Source: Lentisphaerae bacterium GWF2_50_93 (lineage in GTDB: Bacteria > Verrucomicrobiota > Lentisphaeria > Victivallales > GWF2-50-93). Taken from it: a stretch of 64,000 bases of DNA. Where the stretch lies: assembly GCA_001804815.1 (NCBI GenBank), contig MHBI01000025.1:62001-126000 (forward strand). The letters run 5' to 3'. Position numbers and translations under genes: made by a program. The notes under the pieces are model-generated. The model did no database searches. It had not been told where the DNA came from and saw only the letters and a list, made by a program, of their open reading frames with translations. Shown piece after piece: positions 1-9,666 of this stretch (positions are counted from its first letter, which is position 1; every line of letters starts with the position of its first letter).

Positions 1-145
1 AATCCCAAGAACAAATCACGGGGACTTTTCTCGACTCCCAAGTATGGCGGTTTTGCCAAAACCGCCTCCCGTGCCAGTTTCGGCGAAACTGGCATACTTA
101 ATTCCTGGAACAAACCACCGGAACTTTTCTCGACTGCTCAGTACT
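1..145. repeat. Tandem-like unit with two-armed palindrome
   Basis: No gene is visible. Positions 1-36 and 100-135 are direct repeats of each other with about six mismatches. Between them, positions 40-99 form a two-armed palindrome: outer stem AAGTATG/CATACTT, arm GGCGGTTTT/AAAACCGCC and arm GCCAGTTTCG/CGAAACTGGC. Because the unit begins at the window edge, further copies may lie upstream. Related arms recur at 2207-2335. Confidence 0.75.
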
Positions 146-1819
146 CTACTTCAGCGCCAGCCGCTTGTAGTGCTTGCGGCGATGCAGGAGATGTTCGGAG
201 TCGGCGGCTAGCATCTTCTCCTCGTAGGCCTGGAAGTTGCCCTCGAACCATTTGAGCTTGCCGTCACCTTCGAAAATCAGGAGATGCGTGCATATCCTGT
301 CAAGGAAGAAACGGTCATGGCTGATGACCATCGCGCATCCGGGGAACTCGATGAGCGCCTCCTCGAGGACGCGCATGGTGTTGACATCGAGATCGTTTGT
401 AGGCTCGTCGAGCAGGAGCATGTTGCCGCCGGTGCGCAGGAGCTTGGCGAGATGTACGCGGTTGCGTTCGCCGCCTGAAAGCTGTCCAACCTTCTTCTGC
501 TGCTGCGTTCCCCGGAAGTTGAAGCGCGAACAGTATGCGCGGCCGTTGATGGAGCGGTTACCGAGCGAGATCTCGTCAAGACCGCCGGTGATCTCCTCGT
601 AGATCGATTTCTCGCCATCGAGCGAGTCGCGGTGCTGGTCGACATATGCAAGCTTTACCGTATCCCCGATTTGCAAAGTGCCTGAATCCGGTTTCTCCTG
701 CCCGACTATCATGCGGAAGAGCGTGGTCTTGCCGGCGCCGTTGGGTCCGACTATGCCGACAATGCCGCCTGGGGGGAGGTTGAAATCCACATTGTCAAGA
801 AGGGTTACACCGTCGTATCCCTTGGTCAGTGAATTCGCAATTACCACCCTGTTCCCCAGATGCGGTCCTGGAGGAATCTGGATGACGCAGTCGTCTTTCT
901 GCACCTCGAACTGCTGGCTGGAAAGTTCTTCGTAACGGCTGATTCGGGCCTGCTGTTTCTTTATGCGGCCGAGCGGGCTGCTGCTGATCCAGTCGAGTTC
1001 GTTCTTGAGTATCTTCTGGCGGTTGCTCTCGGACTTTTCGCGCACACGGAGGATCTCTGATTTCTGCTTGAGCCAGGAAGAGTAGTTGCCCTCGAATGGA
1101 ATACCGCGCGTGTTTTCAAGCTCCAGTATCCACTTGGTGATGTTGTCGAGGAAGTAGCGGTCATGCGTGACAATGATTACAGTACCGGGATATTCGCGCA
1201 AGGCCTGTTCGAGCCAGGCGACTGTTTCGGCATCAAGATGGTTTGTAGGCTCGTCGAGAAGCAGAAGATCGGGTTTCTCCAAAAGCGCCTTGCAGAGCGC
1301 CACGCGGCGGCCTTCACCACCGGAGAGCTTTGTGACATCGGCATCATCAGGCGGAAGCAGTAGCGCATCTGACGCCATGTCGAGCATGCGGTCGAGTTCC
1401 CAGCCGTTGACATTGTCGATCTCCGTCTGCAGGCGGTCCATCTCGTTTCCTAGCTTGGTCATTTCCGCCTCAGTCAGCTTTTCGCCAAGTTTTGCGCAGA
1501 CCACGTCGTAGCGGGTGATGAGATCCTGGATGGGTTTGACGGACTCCTCGAGGTTGCCGCGGACAGTCTTTTCCGGATTGAGATGAGGTTCCTGCGGGAC
1601 GTAGCAGACGCGCATGTTCTTGGAGATCTGGGCGGTGCCCATGATATCGGTGTCAACTCCCGCCATTATGCGCAGCAGCGTTGATTTTCCGGAGCCGTTT
1701 TCGCCGACGATGCCGATCTTGGCGCCGTAGTAGAACGACAGGCTGATATCCTGGAGGATGGGCTTCTCATTGTAGAACTTCGAGACGTTCATCATCTGGA
1801 ACACAAAATGCGGAGGCAT
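146..1819 (-). CDS. ettA: Energy-dependent translational throttle protein EttA (ABC-F ATPase)
   Basis: The protein is a soluble ABC-F ATPase of 557 residues, close to the roughly 555 of characterised EttA. Two nucleotide-binding domains are visible. The first has Walker A GENGSGKST (about residues 39-47), signature LSGGEGRRVALCKALL and Walker B LLLLDEPTNHLD. The second has Walker A GPNGAGKTT (about 354-362), signature LSGGERNRVHLAKLL and LLLDEPTND. There is no membrane segment. EttA binds the ribosomal E site and couples translation to the ATP/ADP ratio; that role is taken from the family. The frame is open 35 codons further upstream, but I chose the ATG at 1819 because AGGAG lies just ahead of it and because the EttA-like N-terminus, MPPHFVFQMMNVSKFY, begins there. 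It is monocistronic between repeat-rich spacers. Confidence 0.93.
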   Translation of the reverse strand: MPPHFVFQMMNVSKFYNEKPILQDISLSFYYGAKIGIVGENGSGKSTLLRIMAGVDTDIMGTAQISKNMRVCYVPQEPHLNPEKTVRGNLEESVKPIQDLITRYDVVCAKLGEKLTEAEMTKLGNEMDRLQTEIDNVNGWELDRMLDMASDALLLPPDDADVTKLSGGEGRRVALCKALLEKPDLLLLDEPTNHLDAETVAWLEQALREYPGTVIIVTHDRYFLDNITKWILELENTRGIPFEGNYSSWLKQKSEILRVREKSESNRQKILKNELDWISSSPLGRIKKQQARISRYEELSSQQFEVQKDDCVIQIPPGPHLGNRVVIANSLTKGYDGVTLLDNVDFNLPPGGIVGIVGPNGAGKTTLFRMIVGQEKPDSGTLQIGDTVKLAYVDQHRDSLDGEKSIYEEITGGLDEISLGNRSINGRAYCSRFNFRGTQQQKKVGQLSGGERNRVHLAKLLRTGGNMLLLDEPTNDLDVNTMRVLEEALIEFPGCAMVISHDRFFLDRICTHLLIFEGDGKLKWFEGNFQAYEEKMLAADSEHLLHRRKHYKRLALK

Positions 1820-2344
1820 ACGTATAAATCTCCTAAAATCAAATTGATGGATTATTGGATAAATGGATGACTGGGCGTGGAAAATAATCCGAGTGTAAGA
1901 TAAATCAAGGGAACCTGCAAACATCTAACATGGAAATAGCCCTGGCAAGTAATGCGTCGGTCTTGCCGGAGGCGGGCTCGCCGCCAAGTTGGCGGCTCCA
2001 GGAGCCAGCAAGGGTGCTGGCAAGCGTTAAGCTGGGTGAAGTGAGGCTGTTTTTCCAAGAAAGTATGTCGGGTTTTAACCCGACAATTAGTTGGCGGTTT
2101 AAAAACCGCCCTACGTGTGGGGCTAAAAGACCAACTTAACGGTTACAACTTAACGGTTACGGGTGCTGGCGTTCCAAGTTCAAGAAAGACTGACGCGTTT
2201 CCTCTGGCAAATATGGCGTCCCGTGCCAGTTTCGGTCCCGAGCTTCATCGGGATAAACATCCACTGGCATACTAAATTCCAATAAATAGCCTCGGGACGC
2301 CTCCCGTGCCAGTTTCAGCGAAACTGGCATACTTAAGGAAACCA
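1820..2344. repeat. Intergenic block of palindromic repeats
   Basis: No convincing gene lies in this 525-base spacer. It holds one GGATG-type motif (about 1846-1876) and a two-armed palindrome near 2066-2122 with arms TCGGGTTTTAACCCGA and GGCGGTTTaaaAACCGCC. A perfect 14-base tandem duplication, AACTTAACGGTTAC, occupies 2133-2146 and 2147-2160. Two partial copies of the GTGCCAGTTTCrGCGAAACTGGCATACT element seen at 40-99 follow (about 2207-2275 and 2299-2335), the first interrupted by another hairpin. Confidence 0.7.
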
Positions 2345-3991
2345 TTATTTCTCCGGTGGCGGAACAGTTGAGAATATCAGTCCTGCAAGATCCTCCGGCT
2401 TATCCGCACTGAGATCAATCGAGAACTGCCATTGCCACTGGCAGTGGCTCGCCTTGAAGGCCAGGCAGTTCAAACCCTTTTTCAGGACGACATCCTTAAC
2501 CACCTTCTTGCCTGTAACCGCTCCTGAATAGACCTGCTCGCCGTTCAGCGCCAGGACAAGTCCCATCGATCCGGCGAATGTCTGGTTGCCGATTGTGATC
2601 TTGACCGGAAGATCCTTGTCGCTCGTGATCCAGCGGACTCCGAACGCGCCTTCAAAAGTCGCTGAATAACTGACGGCGAACATGCTTATGCTGCCAGGGG
2701 TGTTCCCGCCCGTATGGTCGACGCTGGCTAAATACTTGGTCCACTTGATCGGATTGCCTTTCCAGCCTTCCGGTGTCTTTCCAAAACCAACCCCCTTCAG
2801 GAATTGCTCTTCACCGGGCAGAACACCTTTCTCCGGAGCATATGTCCAGCTTGGCGCCTGCCATGCCTGCTGGTTGATGAAACCTGATCCAATCAGCCAC
2901 GGAGCCGGGATCTTGATCTCAGTATCCTTGGACGATGCCGAGTCCTTTACACTCAGCTTCACGACGTTCACAAGATGATCGAGTTTACCGGTGACCTTGA
3001 AAGTTCCGGTCAATCCGGAAAACTCAGCAGGTTCGCTTTTCCATCCCGCAGGCACGGACAGCGTCGCCTTCGTCACGTTCTTGTCGGAGGCCGACGGCGT
3101 CCAGAAATATGCAATGTCAAACGACGCCTGATCGGAATCCAGAGGCATTGCCGTTGGCATGATCGTGTATGACAGCGCTGGAAGCGCGCCCCGGGCGCCA
3201 CTGTAGAATTTTTCATAGTACTTCGAGACCAGCTTTGCCGCAGCATCATTCTCGCCTAGTCCTTTCAGCATGCCGACGGCGATTGCCACGTGCCCGAAAT
3301 GGCCGGGATGCACAAAGTCGCCGGCGACATGGAAATCCGGCTTGCATGTCCGACCTTTCTGAAGCACTTCAACGACACTTTCCCCTGAGGGCAGGACAAC
3401 GCAGTCGAGTTCCCTGGCGATGACAGCAAGTTTCTTGTTCAGTTCTGCAATCAGTAAATTCTTTGGTGATTTCGGATCCTCGGTGTTCGGAGTGATCGTA
3501 CCGAGAGCTGTCACGCGCGGCTTGCAGCGTTCGCGCAGCGCTCCGATAAGGTCGCTATATCTTTTCGCCCAATCGTCAATGCTTTTCTGGTCCTGTCCGA
3601 TGTACGGGGAAAGAGTGTCATTCATGCCTAGCATTATGACAAGAATATTCGCGGGCTTATCGAGATTTTCCTTGACGTTTACATTCTTCACATCGAGAAA
3701 AGTCTCCTTCTCGCGGCTCTGCTTCTCAACATTTGACCAGGAGCCAACCCCCTGCCCGCTGCCACCGAGTGGGACGACCGTGACATTGCTGCCAGGTCTT
3801 GCGGCATCGAGCCCTTCCTTGAACAAGCCGATGAATCCGTTGGGGCCGAAGTTGCCTCCATGTCCGGTTATGCTGTCTCCGACGAACACGATGCGGTCGC
3901 CATCCTTCACCAACGAGTCGGCCGCCATGATACTGGAAGCGAATCCAGTCATCGCAATAATGGCACAAAGAAGATTTCTCATTTTACGCAT
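2345..3991 (-). CDS. Secreted SGNH/GDSL-family hydrolase with C-terminal jelly-roll-like region
   Basis: This is a 548-residue exported esterase candidate. The signal peptide runs from about residue 1 to 23, ending ...FASSIMAA. SGNH landmarks are in order: block I VFVGDSITG with nucleophile S40, glycine-rich GGSGQG near 76, block III LGMND with N124, and block V DFVH with D225 and H228. The family removes acyl or acetyl groups from carbohydrate side chains; the substrate here is unknown. About 250 extra C-terminal residues (GFINQQAWQAPSWTYAP onward) look like a beta-rich accessory or binding domain, which makes the protein about twice the size of a bare SGNH enzyme. ATG at 3991 follows AAGGATGG; an in-frame ATG at 3982 is an alternative. 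It is the last gene of the minus-strand secretome block and suits deacetylation of a polysaccharide. Confidence 0.85.
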   Translation of the reverse strand: MRKMRNLLCAIIAMTGFASSIMAADSLVKDGDRIVFVGDSITGHGGNFGPNGFIGLFKEGLDAARPGSNVTVVPLGGSGQGVGSWSNVEKQSREKETFLDVKNVNVKENLDKPANILVIMLGMNDTLSPYIGQDQKSIDDWAKRYSDLIGALRERCKPRVTALGTITPNTEDPKSPKNLLIAELNKKLAVIARELDCVVLPSGESVVEVLQKGRTCKPDFHVAGDFVHPGHFGHVAIAVGMLKGLGENDAAAKLVSKYYEKFYSGARGALPALSYTIMPTAMPLDSDQASFDIAYFWTPSASDKNVTKATLSVPAGWKSEPAEFSGLTGTFKVTGKLDHLVNVVKLSVKDSASSKDTEIKIPAPWLIGSGFINQQAWQAPSWTYAPEKGVLPGEEQFLKGVGFGKTPEGWKGNPIKWTKYLASVDHTGGNTPGSISMFAVSYSATFEGAFGVRWITSDKDLPVKITIGNQTFAGSMGLVLALNGEQVYSGAVTGKKVVKDVVLKKGLNCLAFKASHCQWQWQFSIDLSADKPEDLAGLIFSTVPPPEK

Positions 3992-4062
3992 ATTCCATCC
4001 TTATACATGGTTTAGAATTTACAATCCGGTAAATCCTGTCAATAAGATCCCTTAACAAATAA

Positions 4063-4124
4063 TGGTACAGCCTTCCGTCTTCGTCCTCCGCAGGAGGGCT
4101 ACGCCGGACGCAGAAAGGCCGTAG
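4063..4124. repeat. CTTCCG...CGGACGCAGAAAG intergenic repeat, copy 1
   Basis: This short GC-rich intergenic repeat carries the core GGGCTACGCCGGACGCAGAAAG. A second copy lies at about 26796-26852 with the core GGGCTACGCCGGACACAGAAAG. Both end in a GTAGCTAC or GTCCCTAC segment. No coding function is visible. Confidence 0.6.
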
Positions 4125-6035
4125 CTACTTCAATACCAGCTTCATGACGCGTTCGTTGTCGGCGTCGATTAATGCTGCCTTTGAACCTCTGCTGCTTATG
4201 CCTGTCGGTCTGGAAAGCTCATCAAGTCCGGTGCCCGGCTTGTCGGTCTTCCCGAACTGTCCGACAAAAGCATTTCCATCCTTCTTGAAACAGAGCACGC
4301 GATGCCGTTCGGTGTCGGAAACCCAGAGAAGATTGTTATGAAGAGAAATGTAGAGAGTCTTCCCGAACTTCTGGTCCGGCTTGTCGCCCCAGCTGTTCCA
4401 GCGCTTCACTTCCTTCCAGTTGTCACCGTCGGCGATAAATTCAATTATGTTTCCATCGGCTGATGCTATCAGGCTTGAGTTGTCAGGCATCGCAAGGTTG
4501 TTCCAGTCCATGGTCGTCTGCGCGGTCGCGAGCTTTACAGGCTTATCTTCCATCGGAGTCCATTTCCCGTCGACATAATACAGGATGCCCTCGCCTTTCC
4601 TGTCGATTGTCAGGACACATCTTTTCTTGTCCTTCGACAAATAAACCGCCGTTCCGCTCATTTCCTTGCGCAACGTAACCTTCTCGATCCAACGCTGCTG
4701 CACACCGCCTACATCATCCATCCGCCCCCTCACCCAGGCGATTGCGGAATCGTACACAAGCCCCGGACCTACTATATTTTTATCCGGAGTCATGGAAAGC
4801 TGTCCGTTGATCCTGAATGAAGTCGTCTCATAGAACGGTGAGTCGGGCCTGTCGTTCCAGTGCCAGCGTCCGTTGCGCACGAGGATGTCGCCCTCGTCGT
4901 CCATGATTATCCCGTCCTTGTGCCAGCTGAGCGCGCCGATCCTGCGGACTTCGCTGAACTGCTTCTTCTCCTCATTCCATTCGAGGATGAAGACGACGTC
5001 GCCAATTCCCGAGGTGACAAAGAGATTCGGCCCGATCTTCCAGAGCGATTTCCCACTCGACAGTTCCTCGTTGCAGCGCACTTTCCCGATGAAGGAGCCG
5101 CTGGCGCCGCCATAGACGACGCCCGGCGTGCTCTCGAAGTCCTTCTGGAACTTCTTGATTGTGCCATGCCAGACATGCCCGTACCAGAATCCATCGATAT
5201 ACTGCGGCCTGCTCCCTGGCGCCGGAGGACCTTTCTTCTCATTCATGATCTTACCGTTCTCAAACGCGTACATTTTGCCGTCCATGTTCAGGAATATCTT
5301 CCCGTCAGGCGTCATTTCCACACCATTACAGCGCCCCTCGCCTGTCGGACCAAGCTGTTTGCTTTCACCGGACTTCACATCAAGCTGGAAAAGATTGCTG
5401 TCCGCCGTGACATATGCGATCTTCCCGTCCTTTGATCCGAAGCTGATCTCATCGACATTCTTTATGTTCATCGGAACCGGACTGGAGCCTGGTTCGGCAT
5501 TGACATCGAGCTTGTACAGCTTGCAATCGCGGTCGGCCATGATCACTATCGTATCATTTACGATCGTCATCATGCTCCTGTTGTTTGCCGCAGGCGCCTT
5601 GAAGCTTGCGAGTAGCCGTCCATCGAGGCTGTAGCGGTTGATCCTGCCGGAACCGGCAGAGGCCCAGATCGTACCTGCACGGTCGAGTACCGAGCCAAAA
5701 GTGTCGCGCGGATTTCCAGTCTTGGAAGTCGTAACCAAAGAGTCTCCCTTCTCGCCTGAATTTCCGAGGATGCCGTCGAAGACGATCCCTTCGGCAGCTT
5801 CTGAGGAATTCGCAAGTAATAGTATGATTCCGAACGCCATGCCGATCCACAAAATAAAGGTAGGGCGCTCTCGCCGAGAGCGCCGCGGACGGTTCGGCGA
5901 ACCGTCCCTACCCAAAATACGTGAACACATGGATGACCTCGCTAGCAATTCCGCGGGTTGGAAAACCCGCGCTCCGTTGAAGAGGAAATTCATCGAGACC
6001 ATTACGAGATGAACAGCAATATTTTTCATGGTCAT
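4125..6035 (-). CDS. Exported beta-propeller protein with repeat-invaded N-terminus
   Basis: The 636-residue protein is built of blade-like repeats such as DRAGTIWASAGSGRINRYSL, EMTPDGKIFLNMDGKMYAF and a final LSRPTGISSRG segment, consistent with an NHL/SMP-30-like propeller. Its function is unknown; such domains bind ligands or partners. I chose the start at 6035 because ATGA overlaps the stop of the upstream gene and GGGGAG precedes it, implying translational coupling. The N-terminus is odd. Residues 3-17 (MKNIAVHLVMVSMNF) begin like a signal peptide, then about 40 residues are encoded by palindromic repeats (5859-5975), and then a second hydrophobic run, ILWIGMAFGIILLLANSSEAA, supplies a normal export h-region and cleavage site. 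An alternative start is ATG at 5840. Unlike its three large neighbours it has no CBM9-like C-terminus. Confidence 0.75.
   Translation of the reverse strand: MTMKNIAVHLVMVSMNFLFNGARVFQPAELLARSSMCSRILGRDGSPNRPRRSRRERPTFILWIGMAFGIILLLANSSEAAEGIVFDGILGNSGEKGDSLVTTSKTGNPRDTFGSVLDRAGTIWASAGSGRINRYSLDGRLLASFKAPAANNRSMMTIVNDTIVIMADRDCKLYKLDVNAEPGSSPVPMNIKNVDEISFGSKDGKIAYVTADSNLFQLDVKSGESKQLGPTGEGRCNGVEMTPDGKIFLNMDGKMYAFENGKIMNEKKGPPAPGSRPQYIDGFWYGHVWHGTIKKFQKDFESTPGVVYGGASGSFIGKVRCNEELSSGKSLWKIGPNLFVTSGIGDVVFILEWNEEKKQFSEVRRIGALSWHKDGIIMDDEGDILVRNGRWHWNDRPDSPFYETTSFRINGQLSMTPDKNIVGPGLVYDSAIAWVRGRMDDVGGVQQRWIEKVTLRKEMSGTAVYLSKDKKRCVLTIDRKGEGILYYVDGKWTPMEDKPVKLATAQTTMDWNNLAMPDNSSLIASADGNIIEFIADGDNWKEVKRWNSWGDKPDQKFGKTLYISLHNNLLWVSDTERHRVLCFKKDGNAFVGQFGKTDKPGTGLDELSRPTGISSRGSKAALIDADNERVMKLVLK
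5859..5912 (-). repeat. GGTAGGG two-armed palindrome inside a coding region
   Basis: The element has outer stem GGTAGGG/CCCTACC with two hairpin arms, GGCGCTCTCG/CGAGAGCGCC and GGACGGTTCG/CGAACCGTCC. It is exactly 54 bp (18 codons), so the host frame stays open. The copy at 29627-29680 is the same length in the opposite orientation, and 30672-30733 is a 62-bp relative. A separate hairpin, GCGGGTT/AACCCGC, lies next to it at 5953-5970. Confidence 0.85.
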
Positions 6036-9000
6036 TTCTCCCCTTCGAATTTTATGCTGCCCCACATGTCCGGGCTCAGCATGATCTCGCCGGGCACGTC
6101 GTTCACCAGGCCTGTCGCCTTGTTGCTCCAGTACGAACGCATCAGATTTATGGTGCCTTCGTCGTCTCCGAAGATGACACCGACATCGGCCATATAGTTC
6201 TCAGGCTTAGGCTTCATCCCGAGATCCGCGAGCGGGATCGCCACCTCCACCGTGTAGTCACCTTCATTGCGCTGGACTGCGATCTTCGCACTTTCAAGGA
6301 GCCTGACATCTTCAACCGTCTCGCTGCGCCACGGGCTGGTGAACTTGACCGGATTGCCTTTTTCGCCATTCTTCAGCCGGTGCCTGTAGAGGACAGCCAC
6401 ATTCCCTTCGCCATACGGCGAGATGAGCAGGCGGATATCTCCGGACACGGGTCCCTTTCGCCTGGTATCGGCTGCAGGGTCAGTAGCAATCTGCAGATCT
6501 ATCGAATCACCTGTCTTGAATAGGCTCTGCCAGTCCTTGCCGGTGTTCACCCACGGCGACTCGTCCTTTACTTTGTAGCAGAGATAGAGGTTTTCGCTGT
6601 CCCAGCAGATCCTGGCGTCAGGCTTGAACACGCCTGCATCCCATTTAAGGCTGTTGGTCTTCGGCCAGTCATTGTCCTTGCCGTCGATGTTCGGCTTCTT
6701 GTCCATGCGCAGGGCAATGCCGACAACGTCCTCGGCCTTTTCGCTGCGGCGCGCCTTGAACTTCCTGTCGCATGAGATGAGCTGTTCCTGGGTGACTGAA
6801 ACTTCACCGCTGCTTCTTTTTATCTTGTCCAGCCCTTCGATCTGGTAGATGCGGTATCCGCTGCTGCCAGTTATCAGATAATATTTTCCATCCTTGTCGG
6901 ATTTTCCAAAGAAACCTCCGAACGCCTCACCGCCGATCAGCATGTCGTCGCGGGCTCCACCCATGCGCACATCCCTGAACATCTCATCAAGATAGAACCC
7001 GTCGTTGGTAAGGATGAAATATCGCCCATGGTTTCCGTTGAGCATGAACGCGTCGGTCTTGTCGTCAATTCCTGCATCGCCCAGGAAGAACAGGTTGCCC
7101 TGCATCTGGCCGGAGACAGGCAGCGGCGCATTATGCGAGCCATGCACGCCGACCCAGTTGTTCTTGAAGAACCACAGCTTCTTCCCTTCAGGAGAAAATG
7201 CGACCATGTTGGGAGTGCTGTTCAGGATCAGGTTGCCGGACCTGTCGGTCTGGCTTTCGGCGCGGATGCTGGCGAACTGACCGAGGCTTTCAGTCTTGGA
7301 CACAGTGACTGCCTTCGAAATCGCCTGCTCCATGGTCGGATAATTGGGAACGCCGTTCTTGTCGAAACCATCCGGCTTCATGACGATGAAACCGTCCTTG
7401 CCGCCGATCGTAGCGGGGATGCGGTATGTGATCCCATCGCTCATATGCCCCCATCGCGTTCCCGCGAGCAGAGCCTCTTTTCCAGTGAACTCGAATTCAT
7501 CCTCCTGGCAGAGTCCGTCGCCGTTCCTGTCACGCCAGAAGACGCCCAGGTTCGTGGTGAAGTTCTTGGCGTTCTTACCTTCGGGATCCACGATCTTCAG
7601 ATGTTTCTCCAGCACTTTTTCAAAACTCTCCGGCGGATTCCAGTTGCAGCCGTAGCGGAATGAACCAACGGTAGATTGGGCTGCGAGATCCTTCAGGCTT
7701 CCGTCGGGCATGAGTTCGGACACTGTATTAATGAAACCCGCGCCGACGAGGAAATTGCGGCCTGCCTCATGATGGAAGGAATACCTGTATGCCCAATTAT
7801 AAGCGCCGAAATGTTTCGCATCCTTCTGGAACACGCTTGCGAATTCCGCAGTTTTCGCCGCGACATCCACCTTCCAGAGACCCTGCAATCCAACAAAAGA
7901 GCTGATGTCGGCATGATCAAATCCGGCGGCGGAACCTCCATACGGCGGATTGCCGAAGAGCTGGACCGCCACCTTGTCGGACTTCAAGTCCCAGGCAAGC
8001 GCGCGCTTCGGGTTGACACGGTTCTCCGTGACCCACAGCCTTCCATTGAACACCACGAGCCCGGTGGGATTCACCATGCGCTCCGGAACAAACTTGCCCT
8101 GATATGCGCCTCCAGGAACTCCAATGCTCTTCACCTTGTCGGAGCCTTTGAAGACATCTACTGTGTTCGTCGCGGAATTCGAGACATAAAGCAGTCCCTG
8201 GGCCTCATCGAAGAACATTCCTTTGGCACTGATGTTCTTCAGGACGACCGTGCTCGCCTGAGTCTTCGGATCGATGCTGCAGATGTTTTCGCCGGACTGG
8301 ACCAGTATCATTTTTCCTGAAAGGGCCATCGCTCCCGGCTCGTTGACGGGGATGAGGCCTTTCTGCTCCGCCTTCTCCGGATCAATTATCAGGATCCCCT
8401 TGCTGTAATAGCTGCTGATGTAGAGGAGCCCGTCCAGAAGCACCATTCCCTGCAGGCCTTGCTTCTTCTCCTTCTTGAGGCGTTCATAGCTGTTCAGCCA
8501 TTTGAATGATTCCCTGCCGTACGGAACAGGCTTCTGTTCCTGGAGATCATATCTTGTAAGACTGATCCCGTATTCAAACTCAGGATTTTCCTTCGAGCCT
8601 TTTTTTACTTTCGTATCCTGATCCGGCAGCGTCCCCTCGTGTGCCGCATAGAAATATTTGGAATCCACCGCAACCGCCACTCCGTTGTATCCACTGCCAT
8701 GGATCTGGTCGAACCCCTTGATCCATCTGCCTTCCCCGTCAACTGCGATCAGCGCCCATCCGCCCTCGGTTATCGGAGCTGCGAGATAGACATAGTCCTT
8801 GTCGGCGACAGCCTGCACGAAATGCCCATGGTTGCTTCCGAAGCTCCTCCACTTGTCATTCTTCCCGTCCGCATATCTCATCAGGTATTTCGGAGTTATC
8901 CCCTGATGACTTAGTACTTTCCAGGTGTATTTTCCTGGCTTGACGAGATTCTGGTTGTCGTCAAGACCGTCCCATTCGGCGCTGACCTTGCCGGCCTTCG

Positions 9001-9634
9001 TCTTCTCACCGCTGATGAGATTGCGTATCCTGTCGCCATTTGAATCGTTTATCACGACTGTCGACTTCCCTTCAAAAGGCTGTTCATACTCGAAGCGCAT
9101 GACATTCCGCGCGTCCTCGATCTTCTGACGGTACTCTTTGAAATCCACAAGCTGCCAGCTCATCTTGTTTTCCGGTAGCGGATCATGCGTTGCCGAGGAA
9201 TCGTCGACCATGTAATGCTCGCGTCTCAGCGCCTTGCCGTACGGTCCGCCAGCCCATTCCGCGGAGAACGACATGTTCAGCTTCTCCATGTAGGCGCTCT
9301 TGCCGGGAACCGTGAAGACATAATGGTGAAGCTTGTTCTTTTCAAAGTAGCGTGCCTGCGCTGAAGGGATCCTTAGGAGTTTCCCATTGCTGAACGCAAG
9401 CTGGACATTCGGCTTGCTGGCTGCTCCCGGCGTTCCGCCGATCCGTATCACGACCTGCAGTGCATCTCCCGCCTCACTAAACGCATAGGATGCGTCCGGC
9501 TGGGCCGGAGACGATACCTTCACATAGCAGTCCTCGGTCAGGGTTTCCGGCGTGAGCGCCTTCGGATCGGCGGCGGGGCAAACATATGACAAGCAAAACC
9601 CAAATGCCAGAATAAACAAATTAAGACCACGCAT
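6032..9634 (-). CDS. Giant secreted protein: FlgD-like Ig, propeller, CBM9-like C-terminus (paralogue A)
   Basis: This 1200-residue protein has a signal peptide at 1-22. A FlgD-like Ig segment lies at about 191-245, with the typical GDRIRNLISGE and WDGLDDNQNLVKPGKYTW. A long propeller region follows to about 960. A CBM9/DOMON-like sugar-binding domain at about 978-1200 starts with PNIDGKDNDWP. The C-terminal signature YWSNKATGLVNDVPGE...MWG recurs in the 9916-13668 and 17027-21499 products, so the three are paralogues. No catalytic motif is visible; carbohydrate binding or surface scaffolding is the likely role (inference). AAGGAGG precedes the ATG at 9634. The stop overlaps the next gene's ATG (ATGA), so the two are probably co-expressed. 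Confidence 0.8.
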   Translation of the reverse strand: MRGLNLFILAFGFCLSYVCPAADPKALTPETLTEDCYVKVSSPAQPDASYAFSEAGDALQVVIRIGGTPGAASKPNVQLAFSNGKLLRIPSAQARYFEKNKLHHYVFTVPGKSAYMEKLNMSFSAEWAGGPYGKALRREHYMVDDSSATHDPLPENKMSWQLVDFKEYRQKIEDARNVMRFEYEQPFEGKSTVVINDSNGDRIRNLISGEKTKAGKVSAEWDGLDDNQNLVKPGKYTWKVLSHQGITPKYLMRYADGKNDKWRSFGSNHGHFVQAVADKDYVYLAAPITEGGWALIAVDGEGRWIKGFDQIHGSGYNGVAVAVDSKYFYAAHEGTLPDQDTKVKKGSKENPEFEYGISLTRYDLQEQKPVPYGRESFKWLNSYERLKKEKKQGLQGMVLLDGLLYISSYYSKGILIIDPEKAEQKGLIPVNEPGAMALSGKMILVQSGENICSIDPKTQASTVVLKNISAKGMFFDEAQGLLYVSNSATNTVDVFKGSDKVKSIGVPGGAYQGKFVPERMVNPTGLVVFNGRLWVTENRVNPKRALAWDLKSDKVAVQLFGNPPYGGSAAGFDHADISSFVGLQGLWKVDVAAKTAEFASVFQKDAKHFGAYNWAYRYSFHHEAGRNFLVGAGFINTVSELMPDGSLKDLAAQSTVGSFRYGCNWNPPESFEKVLEKHLKIVDPEGKNAKNFTTNLGVFWRDRNGDGLCQEDEFEFTGKEALLAGTRWGHMSDGITYRIPATIGGKDGFIVMKPDGFDKNGVPNYPTMEQAISKAVTVSKTESLGQFASIRAESQTDRSGNLILNSTPNMVAFSPEGKKLWFFKNNWVGVHGSHNAPLPVSGQMQGNLFFLGDAGIDDKTDAFMLNGNHGRYFILTNDGFYLDEMFRDVRMGGARDDMLIGGEAFGGFFGKSDKDGKYYLITGSSGYRIYQIEGLDKIKRSSGEVSVTQEQLISCDRKFKARRSEKAEDVVGIALRMDKKPNIDGKDNDWPKTNSLKWDAGVFKPDARICWDSENLYLCYKVKDESPWVNTGKDWQSLFKTGDSIDLQIATDPAADTRRKGPVSGDIRLLISPYGEGNVAVLYRHRLKNGEKGNPVKFTSPWRSETVEDVRLLESAKIAVQRNEGDYTVEVAIPLADLGMKPKPENYMADVGVIFGDDEGTINLMRSYWSNKATGLVNDVPGEIMLSPDMWGSIKFEGEK

Positions 9635-9666
9635 TAAGCCTCCTTATATTGAAACCCTGTTTCTGT

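Noticed and set aside
2157..2345. A 62-codon minus-strand frame
   Set aside because: It is made entirely of palindromic repeat sequence, has no ribosome binding site and no recognisable domain.
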